Source of the DNA: Dehalococcoidia bacterium
GTDB lineage: Bacteria > Chloroflexota > Dehalococcoidia > UBA3495
Reading direction: 5' to 3'
Length of the DNA: 38,604 bases
NCBI GenBank assembly: GCA_030753265.1
Contig: JASMCQ010000012.1
Location: 47,501 to 86,104, forward strand
Under the pieces are notes generated by a model that was given only the letters and a program-made list of their open reading frames with translations, made no database searches and was not told where the DNA came from. Both the position numbers and the translations under genes were made by a program. How positions within the stretch are numbered: the stretch's first letter is position 1; every line of letters begins with the position of its first letter. Positions 17,027 to 24,718 of this stretch are shown here, piece after piece.

Positions 17027-17743
17027 ATGGTAAAGCACAGCCGAAGATATGGCGCGGTAGCCGAACTGGTGCCGGAGGATGGCCTCCATCAGCCCCAGGA
17101 GGCCATCGAACTCGTGAAGAAACTGGCCACCGCCAAGTTCGATGAGACCGTTGAGATCCATCTGCGAACCAACGCCGACCCTCGCCACGCCGACCAAATG
17201 GTGCGGGGCGTGACGGTGTTGCCCCACGGGCTGGGGAAACCGGTGCGGGTGCTGGTATTCACCGGCAGCGACTCCATGGAAATCGCCCGGCAAGCCGGAG
17301 CCGACTTCGTTGGCGAGGACGACCTGATCGAGAAGATCGAGGGCGGCTGGATGGAGTTCGACGTTGGTCTGGCAGTACCCCAGGTCATGCCCAAGATCGG
17401 CAAGCTGGGGCGCATCTTGGGACGTAGCGGATTGATGCCGAACCCCCGGTCCGGTACCATGGTCCAACCCCAGGACCTGCCCAGGGTCATCAAAGAAGCC
17501 AAGGCCGGCCGCCTGGAGTACCGGACCGACCGAACGGCGATTATCCACAGCCCCATCGGCAAGGCAAGCTTCGAAGCCGGCCGCCTGTTGGAAAACCTGG
17601 CGACGCTGATGGACTCGATACTTCGGGCCAAGCCCTCGGCGGTCAAGGGCTCGTTCCTGCGATCGGCCTTTCTCACCTCATCGATGGGGCCGGGTGTTGC
17701 CCTGGACCTGAGCGGCCTCCAGGCCCTGAAGCCCACGGAGTAG
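17027..17743 (+). CDS. rplA: 50S ribosomal protein L1
   Basis: 238 aa. Visible L1 blocks are PQEAIELVKKLATAKFDETV, TVLPHGLGKPVRVLVF and GRILGRSGLMPNPRSGTM. ATG 17027 has AAGGA upstream and matches homologues; the frame extends further upstream without a plausible start. L1 often also represses its own operon mRNA, but I see no clear L1 operator here. Confidence 0.97.
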   Translation: MVKHSRRYGAVAELVPEDGLHQPQEAIELVKKLATAKFDETVEIHLRTNADPRHADQMVRGVTVLPHGLGKPVRVLVFTGSDSMEIARQAGADFVGEDDLIEKIEGGWMEFDVGLAVPQVMPKIGKLGRILGRSGLMPNPRSGTMVQPQDLPRVIKEAKAGRLEYRTDRTAIIHSPIGKASFEAGRLLENLATLMDSILRAKPSAVKGSFLRSAFLTSSMGPGVALDLSGLQALKPTE

Positions 17744-17769
17744 CCAAGAGTCGAAAACAAACCAACAAC

Positions 17770-17901
17770 CACACCGAAGCCGTAGACCGCGGGTCCCCGC
17801 CACCGGCGGGGCTAAAGACAGTCAAACGCCCGCCGAGGCGCAGCAAAGCCTGAAAAGGGCTATCTTTGCTCTCCGCGCCTCGACTTGGGCGCGGTTTTTT
17901 T
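17770..17901 (+). promoter_or_regulatory. Ribosomal protein L10 leader with terminator/antiterminator switch
   Basis: The leader upstream of rplJ carries the L10-leader pattern: CCGAAGCCGTAGACCGCGGG, a perfect hairpin CCCCGCC/GGCGGGG (17795-17811), and CGCCCGCCGAGG. Downstream, GAGGCGC-AGCAAAG (17835-17848) can pair with CTTTGCT (17864-17870) and GCGCCTC (17875-17881). That pairing uses the 5' arm of the terminator stem at 17873-17894, so the two folds exclude each other. Known L10 leaders are bound by the L10-L12 complex to repress rplJL. Confidence 0.85.
17873..17901 (+). terminator. Intrinsic terminator (attenuator) upstream of rplJ
   Basis: Stem CCGCGCC (17873-17879) with GGCGCGG (17888-17894), extendable by a T-G pair, followed at once by seven T residues (17895-17901). 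It stops 28 bases before the rplJ start, so it must be bypassed for rplJL expression. Part of the L10 leader switch. Confidence 0.85.
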
Positions 17902-17929
17902 GTGAATTGCAGATAAAGGGGGGACCAGT

Positions 17930-18469
17930 TTGCCGACCGAGCAAAAAATCGACCGAGTGAGCGCCCTTGCTGAAAAGCTTGAGCGGTGCACCATAGCGGT
18001 GACCGCCGATTACACCGGCATTTCGGTCAACGAGATGACCGAGTTGCGGCGGCGCATGCGAGCCTCCGGAGTGGAGTTCACCGTGGTGAAGAACACTCTG
18101 ATGGACCTGGCCGCCGAGGCGGCGAGCCGCCCCCAGGTAAAAGAGATCGTCCAAGGACCAACTGCCGTTGCCTTCGGCTACGACGATCCCCTGGTGGTTG
18201 CCAAGATCCTCGCCGACTACATTCGCACCACCCGAACGGTGCTGGCGATCCGCGGAGCAGTCATGGGTGACGGCCCGGCGATGGCGCCGGCAGAGGTAGC
18301 CCGCCTGGCCGCCTTGCCTGGCAAGCCTCAGCTTGTGGCCGCCATGATGGCTCAGTTGCAATCGCCGATCCAGCGCCTGATGGTCGTGCTCAACAGCCCC
18401 ATCGTGAACTTCAGCGCGATGCTACAAGCCAGAATCCGGCACCTTGAATCCACCGAATCCGATGGCTAG
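17930..18469 (+). CDS. rplJ: 50S ribosomal protein L10
   Basis: Stalk protein of 179 aa that anchors L7/L12 dimers. N-terminal block VTADYTGISVNEMTELRRRM and EFTVVKNTLM are L10 signatures; the C-terminal helix (LQSPIQRLMVVLNSPIVNF) carries L12 dimers. TTG start at 17930 is supported by AAAGGGGGGA at 17916-17923 and by the absence of another nearby start. Expression is presumably feedback controlled through the upstream attenuator. Confidence 0.97.
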   Translation: MPTEQKIDRVSALAEKLERCTIAVTADYTGISVNEMTELRRRMRASGVEFTVVKNTLMDLAAEAASRPQVKEIVQGPTAVAFGYDDPLVVAKILADYIRTTRTVLAIRGAVMGDGPAMAPAEVARLAALPGKPQLVAAMMAQLQSPIQRLMVVLNSPIVNFSAMLQARIRHLESTESDG

Positions 18470-18658
18470 AGGTTCCGCCCACAAGATATCTTGATTCGAA
18501 TATGAACCCGCGTTCCCGCAAGGTTTTCTTGAGGCCGCTCCCTCCGCCGCAGCGTGGTGTGTCTCCAAGAACCTTTCCGGGGTAAGCGCAGGTTTCTTGA
18601 AACCTCGTAAACTATGCACTCAACACCGGGAATGCCCGGCCGAAAAAAAGGAGGGTCC
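18470..18658 (+). promoter_or_regulatory. Structured rplJ-rplL intergenic region
   Basis: This 189-base spacer carries a perfect palindrome CAAGATATCTTG (18482-18493), then AGGTTTTCTTG (18521-18531), CAAGAACCT (18566-18574) and AGGTTTCTTG (18590-18599) continuing into AAACCT (18600-18605). CAAGAACCT can pair with either flanking segment, and the third can also self-pair with AAACCT. A CCGGG/CCCGG hairpin follows just before the rplL ribosome binding site. No T-run follows these folds, so this is more likely mRNA processing or translational control than a terminator. Confidence 0.5.
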
Positions 18659-19042
18659 GTGAGTAAAGAGGAAATTGTAGAAGCTATCAAAAGCATGACC
18701 GTTCTGGAGCTTGCCGATTTGAACAAGGCTCTGGAGGATGTGTTTGGCCCGATCGCGGTGGCCCCGGTGGCCGCGGCGGCTGCCCCCGGCGCTGCTGCCG
18801 GCGGAGACGCCGCTCCCGAAGAGGAAGAGCAGACCGAGTTCGACGTGACCATCAAGGAGATAGGGCCCAACAAGATCAACGTCATCAAGGCCGTTCGCGA
18901 AGTCACCTCACTCGGGCTGCGCGAAGCCAAGGAACTGGTGGAGGCCGCCCCCACCAAGGTCAAAGAGGCCGTGGTTAAGGACGAAGCCGAATCCATCAAG
19001 GGCAAATTAGAAGAGGCCGGCGCCGTCGTCGAGGTAAGCTAG
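18659..19042 (+). CDS. rplL: 50S ribosomal protein L7/L12
   Basis: 127 aa stalk protein. N-terminal dimerisation helix ([20 protein letters not shown]), an Ala/Gly/Pro hinge (about 36-55), and the C-terminal factor-binding domain with [19 protein letters not shown] and [16 protein letters not shown] 18659 is chosen because AAGGAGG lies at 18649-18655; the longer frame from ATG 18614 would run through the spacer hairpin. Confidence 0.97.
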   Translation: MSKEEIVEAIKSMTVLELADLNKALEDVFGPIAVAPVAAAAAPGAAAGGDAAPEEEEQTEFDVTIKEIGPNKINVIKAVREVTSLGLREAKELVEAAPTKVKEAVVKDEAESIKGKLEEAGAVVEVS

Positions 19043-19065
19043 CCACCCGGGCCGCACTCCAGCCC

Positions 19066-19310
19066 ATGGGGAAACAACGGCGAGCCGCCGGAAGGACCTA
19101 GAGCGCTACCAGCGGCTGAAGCAGGCCAACCCCGATTACCAGGGGATCTGCGGAGCAGAGACGGCGTCGAGGAAAACGGAGTCCCTCGAAACCGTCGTCT
19201 GCTCCGTGTGCCGGCGGAAACGGAACGTGGCCGGCGACATCCTGCCGACGAACCGGGATGCCTACGCTTGCCTGAGTTGCCAGGAGGCTGGGCTAACGAA
19301 AGGGCGGTAG
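19066..19310 (+). pseudogene. Small zinc-ribbon protein, apparently frameshifted near its start
   Basis: Frame ending at TAG 19308-19310 encodes RRKDLERYQRLKQANPDYQ, then two CxxC pairs (VVCSVCRRKRNVAG and YACLSCQEAG), a short zinc-ribbon design. That frame has no ATG, GTG or TTG after the in-frame TAA at 19035. In the frame one base away, ATG 19066 reads MGKQRRAAG before a TAG at 19099. Joining the two by a -1 shift around 19084-19098 gives a plausible protein of about 80 aa. It could be a real frameshift, an assembly error or use of a rare start. The last 18 bases overlap the convergent S41 gene. Confidence 0.5.
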
Positions 19311-20990
19311 CTGGTCGTTGAGGAAGCCGTAGGCCCGGTTGAACTGGCTCTCACCGCTAACTCCCCCGGCTTCCGGGTCATAGAGAACTGTCACGTCCGG
19401 CTGGACACCCTCGGTCCCAAGAAGGTTGCCCGCAGGGGTATACCACCGGGCGGTGGGAAGGTAGACCGCCGAGCCATCGCTGAGTTCGACGAAGCTGTAG
19501 GTTCCTATGCTGCCGAAGGTGCCAGCGCCCATGAGCACGGCGCGACCGGTCTCTTGCAGCACCGCGGCCAGGGCCTCGGCCTCTCCGATAGTAGCCTCAT
19601 CCACCAGCACCACCATCGACAGTTGCTCCAGCTCCAGGCGGTCCATGTCCTCTGGGATGCGCTGTTCCCGCCGGTCACCGCGCCGGTCCTCCAAGTTCAA
19701 GAATACGCTGCCCGGCGCCACGAACTGTCCGGCGACATCTGCTGCCGCTTCCGCCGATCCGCCTGAATTGGTCCGTAGGTCCAGGATCAAGGCCAGCATG
19801 TCGTACTGCATGAGATTTTCAAGGGCCTCAAATACCTGTTCGCCAGTGTTGTCCAGGAACCGGGAGATGTAGACGTACCCAATTCCACCGGGCGCCAACT
19901 GGGTGGAGACTGAAGGCAAATCTATGGTTCCCCGGAACACGTTAAGTTCGAGGGGTTCCGGCTCCCCCGATCGCTCGACCAGCAGCCTGACCTTGGTCCC
20001 CTGGGGTCCGGCCACTTGATCCACCACTTCTTGCACGGTCTTCCCGCCTACCGGTTCCCCTTCAATCTCCAGCAGCACGTCGCCCGCTTCGAGCCCGGCA
20101 CTCTCCGCCGGGGTATCCGGAAACGGGAACATCAGAATCTGGCCGTCCTGGTCCACCACCCTGGCGCCGATGCCGGGGTAGCTACCCTTCAGACTTTCGT
20201 CCAGGGCATTCCGGGCCTCCGCGTAGGAATCGGCGTCGAAGAAGGCGGCCGCCGGGTCTCCCAGGCCGGCCACCATACCAGAGATGGCGGCTTCGACCGA
20301 ATCGGACCGCTCGACCTCCGGCCAACGCTCCTGGTACAAGGCCAATCCGCGCCAGAGGTCGGCCAGTTCGTCGGGAACGCCCGAGGGAACCCGGTCCCAC
20401 ATCCGGCCCACGTCGGCCAGAAAGGGATAGGGCCCGGCGTCGCTCAGCTCCAGCAGGCCTCGGATCGCGCCGCTGACCGCCCCGTCGGGGTCCAGGTCCT
20501 CCGTCCCCGCATAAGACTCGTCGATTCGCCGCCAGGCCTCCCACACCAGCCCGGTTTCATCCCCGGTCCCAGCAGCCTCGTTCATTGCCAAGATGGTGGT
20601 TTGGACCAATTCGGACCGTTCAACCTCCGGCCACCGATCCTGGTGCAGGACCAACGCCCGCCACACATCGGCCAACTCATCCGGAACTTCGGGCGGCACC
20701 TGGCCCCGCAGGCGTCCCACATCGGTGAGAAAGGGATAGGAAAGCACGCCGGCCTCGTCCAGCAAGCTCCGGAGGGTGCTGCCCACCACCGCGTCCGGAT
20801 CCGGTTTTGCCGCGCTGTCTGGGCTCGCCTCGGCCCCGTTGATCTGCCGCCAGGCTTCCCACACTTGCCCAAGCTCGTCTTCGGGCTCGACGGCTTCGCC
20901 GGAGGTTCCGCAAGCCAGAACAAAGAGCAGAGGGACGAGGACCAGTAACGCCATCGGTCGGTGAAACTTGATAGGTGGGGCTGGGTGCAT
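19293..20990 (-). CDS. S41-family PDZ lipoprotein, predicted to be catalytically inactive
   Basis: Lipoprotein of 565 aa. Signal peptide with lipobox VLAC (Cys27) is followed by two copies of an about 95-residue module (about 43-136 and 149-240), each with VWEAWR, YPFL.DVGR and PDELAD.WR. A PDZ domain (about 265-345, AGLEAGDVLLEIEGEPVGG) and an S41 tail-specific-protease domain (about 350-540) complete it. LDLRTNSGG and GRAVLMGAGTFG align with C-terminal processing proteases, but the catalytic Ser is Gly469 (EATIGEAEA) and the Lys 25 residues later is Ser494 (TFGSIG). A binding or scaffold role outside the membrane is inferred. ATG 20990 is preferred; an upstream GTG at 21005 is possible. The 5' end is preceded by an extended -10 at 21030-21038. 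Confidence 0.88.
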   Translation of the reverse strand: MHPAPPIKFHRPMALLVLVPLLFVLACGTSGEAVEPEDELGQVWEAWRQINGAEASPDSAAKPDPDAVVGSTLRSLLDEAGVLSYPFLTDVGRLRGQVPPEVPDELADVWRALVLHQDRWPEVERSELVQTTILAMNEAAGTGDETGLVWEAWRRIDESYAGTEDLDPDGAVSGAIRGLLELSDAGPYPFLADVGRMWDRVPSGVPDELADLWRGLALYQERWPEVERSDSVEAAISGMVAGLGDPAAAFFDADSYAEARNALDESLKGSYPGIGARVVDQDGQILMFPFPDTPAESAGLEAGDVLLEIEGEPVGGKTVQEVVDQVAGPQGTKVRLLVERSGEPEPLELNVFRGTIDLPSVSTQLAPGGIGYVYISRFLDNTGEQVFEALENLMQYDMLALILDLRTNSGGSAEAAADVAGQFVAPGSVFLNLEDRRGDRREQRIPEDMDRLELEQLSMVVLVDEATIGEAEALAAVLQETGRAVLMGAGTFGSIGTYSFVELSDGSAVYLPTARWYTPAGNLLGTEGVQPDVTVLYDPEAGGVSGESQFNRAYGFLNDQLPPFR

Positions 20991-21029
20991 ATACCTTCCA
21001 AACACAGTGGATGCAGGCTCTAAGATTCA

Positions 21030-21038
21030 ATTGTAGCA
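21030..21038 (-). promoter_or_regulatory. Extended -10 element of the S41 lipoprotein gene
   Basis: On the minus strand TGCTACAAT has the TGn extension and a TACAAT -10, 40 bases before the GTG/ATG starts. No good -35 is visible at 17 bases (GGCTTG), as is allowed for extended -10 promoters. Confidence 0.5.
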
Positions 21039-21262
21039 GATGCTTCGCTGGCCAAGCCCGGCCCGAGAGTGCACGAGGCTATCACCGGGGGTTTCAGAAG
21101 GGTCGCGGAAACCGGCTTCCGGCTTAGCAGCCGATTCGAATGCTTGTCGCCGGTCAGACCCAGGCTGCTACTACCCGCAATGAAGCGGCGGAGGAGAATC
21201 CAGTGTCCTGTCCGTAAATAGCTCTACATCGGCGAAAGCGAGCGATATTCTCCCACCACACC

Positions 21263-21328
21263 CGTCTTTCCGGCGAAGGCCGGAATCCAGAGAAGCGTCA
21301 GGTGGACCCCGGCCTTCGCCGGGATGAC
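21263..21328 (-). repeat. 66-bp REP-like palindromic element, copy 2
   Basis: Inverted copy of the element at 8961-9026: same 66-base length, about 91% identical by eye, with nearly all differences in the central loop and the arms retained. Located just downstream of the PIG-L gene and upstream of the S41 gene promoter. Confidence 0.85.
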
Positions 21329-21363
21329 GGACTGGGTATCAAACCATTTACAAGTCATTAGAA

Positions 21364-22068
21364 CTAGGCCCGAAAGGTGAGCTTGCGGAAGGCTTCCGCG
21401 TAGGTGTACTCCTGGTCCGCCCCGGCGGTCTTGGCCCAATTCTTGACGAACTCCCGAAGTTCGGGTTCGGTGCGATTCGTCATCTGGCTCTGATGGGCCA
21501 GCACCGCCTGAATCTTCAGGTCAATCGTATCGCTTATGTTAATGTGGGTATCGGGTTGCTCGGCGCCCCAAAATAGGATCGTGCCCGTCTTATGAGGCTC
21601 CAGCCCCTCTTCCTCCCAAAGCTCCTGAAAATGCAGGTGATCCCGGGCCCAGGGAAAGACCGCGTCCAGCGTGACCTGGCCGGCTATCCGGTGGTCCCGG
21701 TGCCAGGCCAGGTTCCTGCGGTACGGCTCCGGGCACAGCACCAGCTCGGGCCGGACCCGCCGAATCTGGCGAACGATCTCCCGGCGAAAATCTCTGGTGT
21801 CTTCGAGTTCTCCATCGGGGCGGTGCAGCGTCACCACTTCCTCCACTCCCAATATTCGGGCGGCTTCCCTTTGCTCCCGCTCCCGGGCCGGCGCCAGTTC
21901 CTGGGAAGTAGCGTGGGGATTGCTGCTGCCTTTGTCGCCGTCGGTGCACAAAACGTAGCAAACCGACGCTCCCTGGCTGACCCACCAAGCGACGGTCCCA
22001 GCGCACCAGAACTCAGCGTCATCGGGGTGAGGAATAACTACCAACACCCGTTGCGGTGTTTCTTCCAT
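21364..22068 (-). CDS. PIG-L/LmbE family deacetylase
   Basis: Zinc-dependent N-acetylglucosamine-type deacetylase fold, 234 aa. The metal motif HPDDAEFW begins at His14, CTDGDKGS follows, and the third ligand region is AWHRDHR. The family includes MshB, BshB and LmbE, which remove acetyl groups from GlcNAc-linked compounds. ATG 22068 is used because GGAGG lies upstream and the family starts just before VLVVIPHPDD; the longer frame from 22143 adds an atypical Gly/Pro stretch. Stands alone on the minus strand; substrate unknown. Confidence 0.9.
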   Translation of the reverse strand: MEETPQRVLVVIPHPDDAEFWCAGTVAWWVSQGASVCYVLCTDGDKGSSNPHATSQELAPAREREQREAARILGVEEVVTLHRPDGELEDTRDFRREIVRQIRRVRPELVLCPEPYRRNLAWHRDHRIAGQVTLDAVFPWARDHLHFQELWEEEGLEPHKTGTILFWGAEQPDTHINISDTIDLKIQAVLAHQSQMTNRTEPELREFVKNWAKTAGADQEYTYAEAFRKLTFRA

Positions 22069-22652
22069 TCGGGGGTTACCTCCAGCAAGGTCCTTCCCTG
22101 GTAGGCCGGAGACGCCCCACGACAGCCCAACTCCGGGCCGCATTCACCGCTTCCGGTCCGGTGGGCCTGACGATTCTTTTCGCTGCCGCACCCGATACCT
22201 ATGTAGGAACGGCCGTTTGCCGGCCGTTGTCGTCATCGACCTCAGGGATTGTAGGCCGTGCCCCATAGTACAGGAAGTTAGGTACAGGGTCAACTTCGAA
22301 ATTGAGCATGTCCGATAATGTGTTTTCGCTATTGCGGCCGCTCGGAAGGCTCCCGAGTTCGGCCATCGAGCTAGTTCTACGGAGCGTCGGAGAGGGTCGA
22401 AACGCTCACTCTTTTCTTGAACGCGATCCCGCGGACCTGGCAGGTGGACGGCGAAGTAGGAATTGGGACACCAGGCGGAGCCACCTCGGTGCCGGTGCGA
22501 CCGAGCGCGTGCAGGACACCCCGCCTGGTCTATCATAACTGCCCGATCGAGCTGTCTGCCATCGCTCTTCCAGGTTGGAAACGGAAACCGCTGTGGCGAC
22601 GTGACATCCCTGCTACAATGTGAACCTGATTTACGAGCCAGAGGAGGCGCAT
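22069..22652. other. Intergenic region upstream of PIG-L and the conserved unknown gene
   Basis: No convincing gene on either strand. AACGGCCG/CGGCCGTT (22208-22228) forms a perfect 8-bp hairpin with a 5-base loop and no T-run. A probable promoter lies at the right end (22611-22619). Otherwise I see nothing. Confidence 0.55.
22611..22619 (+). promoter_or_regulatory. Extended -10 promoter of the conserved unknown gene
   Basis: TGCTACAAT, an extended -10, about 34 bases before the ATG at 22653. The -35 region (CTGTGG) is poor. The same nonamer precedes two other genes in the window. Confidence 0.55.
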
Positions 22653-23474
22653 ATGTTCTACGATATCGAAATGTTCCGGGAAAAGCTGGCAGGGACCAGA
22701 GATGAGCGCGCTCACGCAATCGTCGTGCTCACTCCCTCCGAGTCCAAGCGGCTGATCGCGAAAGCGATGCTGGAGCTACCGGAGGTACGAAGGGTCCGTG
22801 AAAAAGGCCTGCTGATAATCTCCCGGGGCGTGACCCCGGCATACATCGTTGAAGAACTGCTGGGCGACACCTTGCCCAAAGAGATCTGCACCGCGGGCAT
22901 AATCGCCGACGCGAAGCTGGCCACCACTATCCCGCGGCAGCGCATCGGGCCGTGGGTCTTCCGGGACGGCGCCTTGGTGGACGAGCCCGCGGAAACGGTG
23001 ATGGAGGAGTTCACGGCCACCGACGTATCCATCAAAGGGGCCAACGCCCTCGACCCGGAGGGTAACACGGGCATTCTGGTGGCTGGATCCTCGGGCGGGA
23101 CCATCGGCTTCTCATGGCCGCTCTTGAGTTCCCGGGGGTCACACCTCATCCAGCCCGTGAGCTTGGAGCGGCTGATTCCCTCCGTCACCAAAGCCTACTT
23201 CATGTGCGGCAACACGCTCTTCGACACGGTGATGGGGAAGTCGTGCGGCCTGCTTCCTGTGGTAACCTCGCTGGTGGTGACGGAGATTGAGGCGTTGACG
23301 GTCCTGACCGGTGTCAGCGCCATGCACGTGAGTTCCGGAGGAGTCGGCGGAAGCGAAGGTTCCGTCATCCTTGCCATGGAAGGTTCGGAGGACACGGTAG
23401 CCCGCGCGTACCAACTGGTAGAGAGCGTGAAGGGTGAGCCGCCGGTGCTCGCTCCGGAGTTGGCCCGCAACTAG
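22653..23474 (+). CDS. Conserved hypothetical protein, 273 aa
   Basis: I do not recognise this family. The start at ATG 22653 is clear: GAGGAGG lies 5-11 bases upstream. The protein has no signal peptide or membrane helix. It begins with ESKRLIAKAMLELPEVRRVREK and an ISRGVTPAYIVEELLG block. In the middle VAGSSGGTIGFSWPLLSSRG and near the end SSGGVGGSEGSV are Gly/Ser loops that could bind phosphate or a nucleotide. A Cys pair is near CGNTLFDTVMGKSCG. It precedes a fumarylacetoacetase-family gene by about 340 bases, so shared function is uncertain. Confidence 0.8.
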   Translation: MFYDIEMFREKLAGTRDERAHAIVVLTPSESKRLIAKAMLELPEVRRVREKGLLIISRGVTPAYIVEELLGDTLPKEICTAGIIADAKLATTIPRQRIGPWVFRDGALVDEPAETVMEEFTATDVSIKGANALDPEGNTGILVAGSSGGTIGFSWPLLSSRGSHLIQPVSLERLIPSVTKAYFMCGNTLFDTVMGKSCGLLPVVTSLVVTEIEALTVLTGVSAMHVSSGGVGGSEGSVILAMEGSEDTVARAYQLVESVKGEPPVLAPELARN

Positions 23475-23812
23475 ACCAGCGGACTCTGCGCCGGCCTCGC
23501 GGCTGAGGATTTAGTCGCAAACCGCGACGCCGGCGACGCCGCGATAACCAGGGTCATGTGGGTCGGGCCGGTGCGTCGCCTGGCGGTGGCCTGCCTTGTT
23601 TCCAGCACGGCAAGTACCGCGGACCTTGTGTGCCATGGCCTTGACCCCAAATCTGATGCCAAGCTACCTGTCCGGGTTCAAGACATGGATCGACTCATTA
23701 TGTCGAGGTGCACCGAGCCGTTCAGGGGTCCACTGGGCCCTGGATCGGCGAACCCCCTGGCTCCCGGCAGCGCGCCTCCGAGGCAACCTCGGATCGTGAG
23801 AGAGGAGGCTAC
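23475..23812. other. Intergenic region before the FAH-family gene
   Basis: No supported gene, hairpin terminator or promoter. In-frame extension of the downstream gene to 23708 is possible but the real ribosome binding site is at 23801-23807. Confidence 0.5.
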
Positions 23813-24610
23813 ATGAAACTGGCCAGGTTTCGCATCAACGGGTGGGAGAGCTACGGGCTGGTGGAAGGGGCGGAAGTGCGGGCGATTCAGGGAGACATCT
23901 TCCGGGAATACTCGATCTCAGAGGCAACCTACCCGTTGGATCGGGTGAAACTCCTTCCGCCCACCCAAGCTGCCAGCTTTTGGGCCGTAGGGCTCAACTA
24001 CGCAGCCCATGTCGCTCACCAAGAAGGAGCACTGGACGCCGAAAGAATCCGCCGGGAGGCGGGGGTTTTCCGGCCCTGGCAGAAGGGCGTCAGCTGCATC
24101 ATCGGCCATACCGATCCCATCGTGCTGCCCCCGGAGGCAGATTATGTCCACTACGAGGGCGAATTGGTGATTGTCATTGGCAGACCCGCTCGCCGGGTGA
24201 CGCCTGACGAGGCACGCCACTTCATTCTGGGATACACTTGCGCCAACGACGTCAGCGGCGAGGGCTCCTGGTCGAAGGATTTGACCAACTGGCGCCGCAA
24301 GGGGTCCGACACCTTCGGACCCGTAGGTCCCTGGATCGAGACCGAAGTTGATCCCCATCGACTGGACATCATCACGCGGCTGAACGGGAAGGAGCACGAC
24401 CGGGGCAGCACCTCGGGGATGACCCATGATTGTTACGCCATCGTTAGCGGCATCAGCCAGTTCGTGACCCTGCGTTCCGGCGACCTGATTCTGACCGGGG
24501 CGCCCGGAGCCGTCGAGGCGCTCCATCCGGGCGACGTGGTTGAGGTCGAGATCCCCGGCATCGGCACGCTCAGCAACCCGGTTGAAGCGGAAAAGAACGA
24601 AGCCAGCTAG
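23813..24610 (+). CDS. Fumarylacetoacetate hydrolase (FAH) family protein
   Basis: FAH-fold hydrolase/isomerase/decarboxylase, 265 aa. GLNYAAHVAHQE matches the family GxNYxxH block, the metal-binding acidic cluster is VHYEGELVIVIG, and GYTCANDVSGEG carries a further ligand Asp. The usual lysine-containing FxKP segment is replaced by FRPWQKGVSCIIGH. ATG 23813 has AGAGGAGG just upstream. Family members act in aromatic and dicarboxylic acid degradation; the exact substrate cannot be told. Confidence 0.9.
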   Translation: MKLARFRINGWESYGLVEGAEVRAIQGDIFREYSISEATYPLDRVKLLPPTQAASFWAVGLNYAAHVAHQEGALDAERIRREAGVFRPWQKGVSCIIGHTDPIVLPPEADYVHYEGELVIVIGRPARRVTPDEARHFILGYTCANDVSGEGSWSKDLTNWRRKGSDTFGPVGPWIETEVDPHRLDIITRLNGKEHDRGSTSGMTHDCYAIVSGISQFVTLRSGDLILTGAPGAVEALHPGDVVEVEIPGIGTLSNPVEAEKNEAS

Positions 24611-24718
24611 GCCCTCCGCCGGGGACGGAAGGACCGATGCAATAGCGGCGCGGCAATCCGGGCCGCACCCGGGCCGGGCTGCCCCAGCGTTGGCCCATGG
24701 GCACAACAGGAGGAAATC

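Larger units (their letters stand above)
20991..21363. other. Intergenic region between the S41 lipoprotein and the PIG-L gene
   Basis: No coding sequence is supported. It contains the S41 gene's probable promoter near 21030 and the second REP-like element (21263-21328), just downstream of the PIG-L stop. Confidence 0.7.

Noticed and set aside
19066..19101. Programmed -1 frameshift site for the zinc-ribbon frame
   Set aside because: GGGAAAC occurs after ATG 19066 but is not in the phase needed for a -1 slip (XXY YYZ codons), and no following hairpin is evident.
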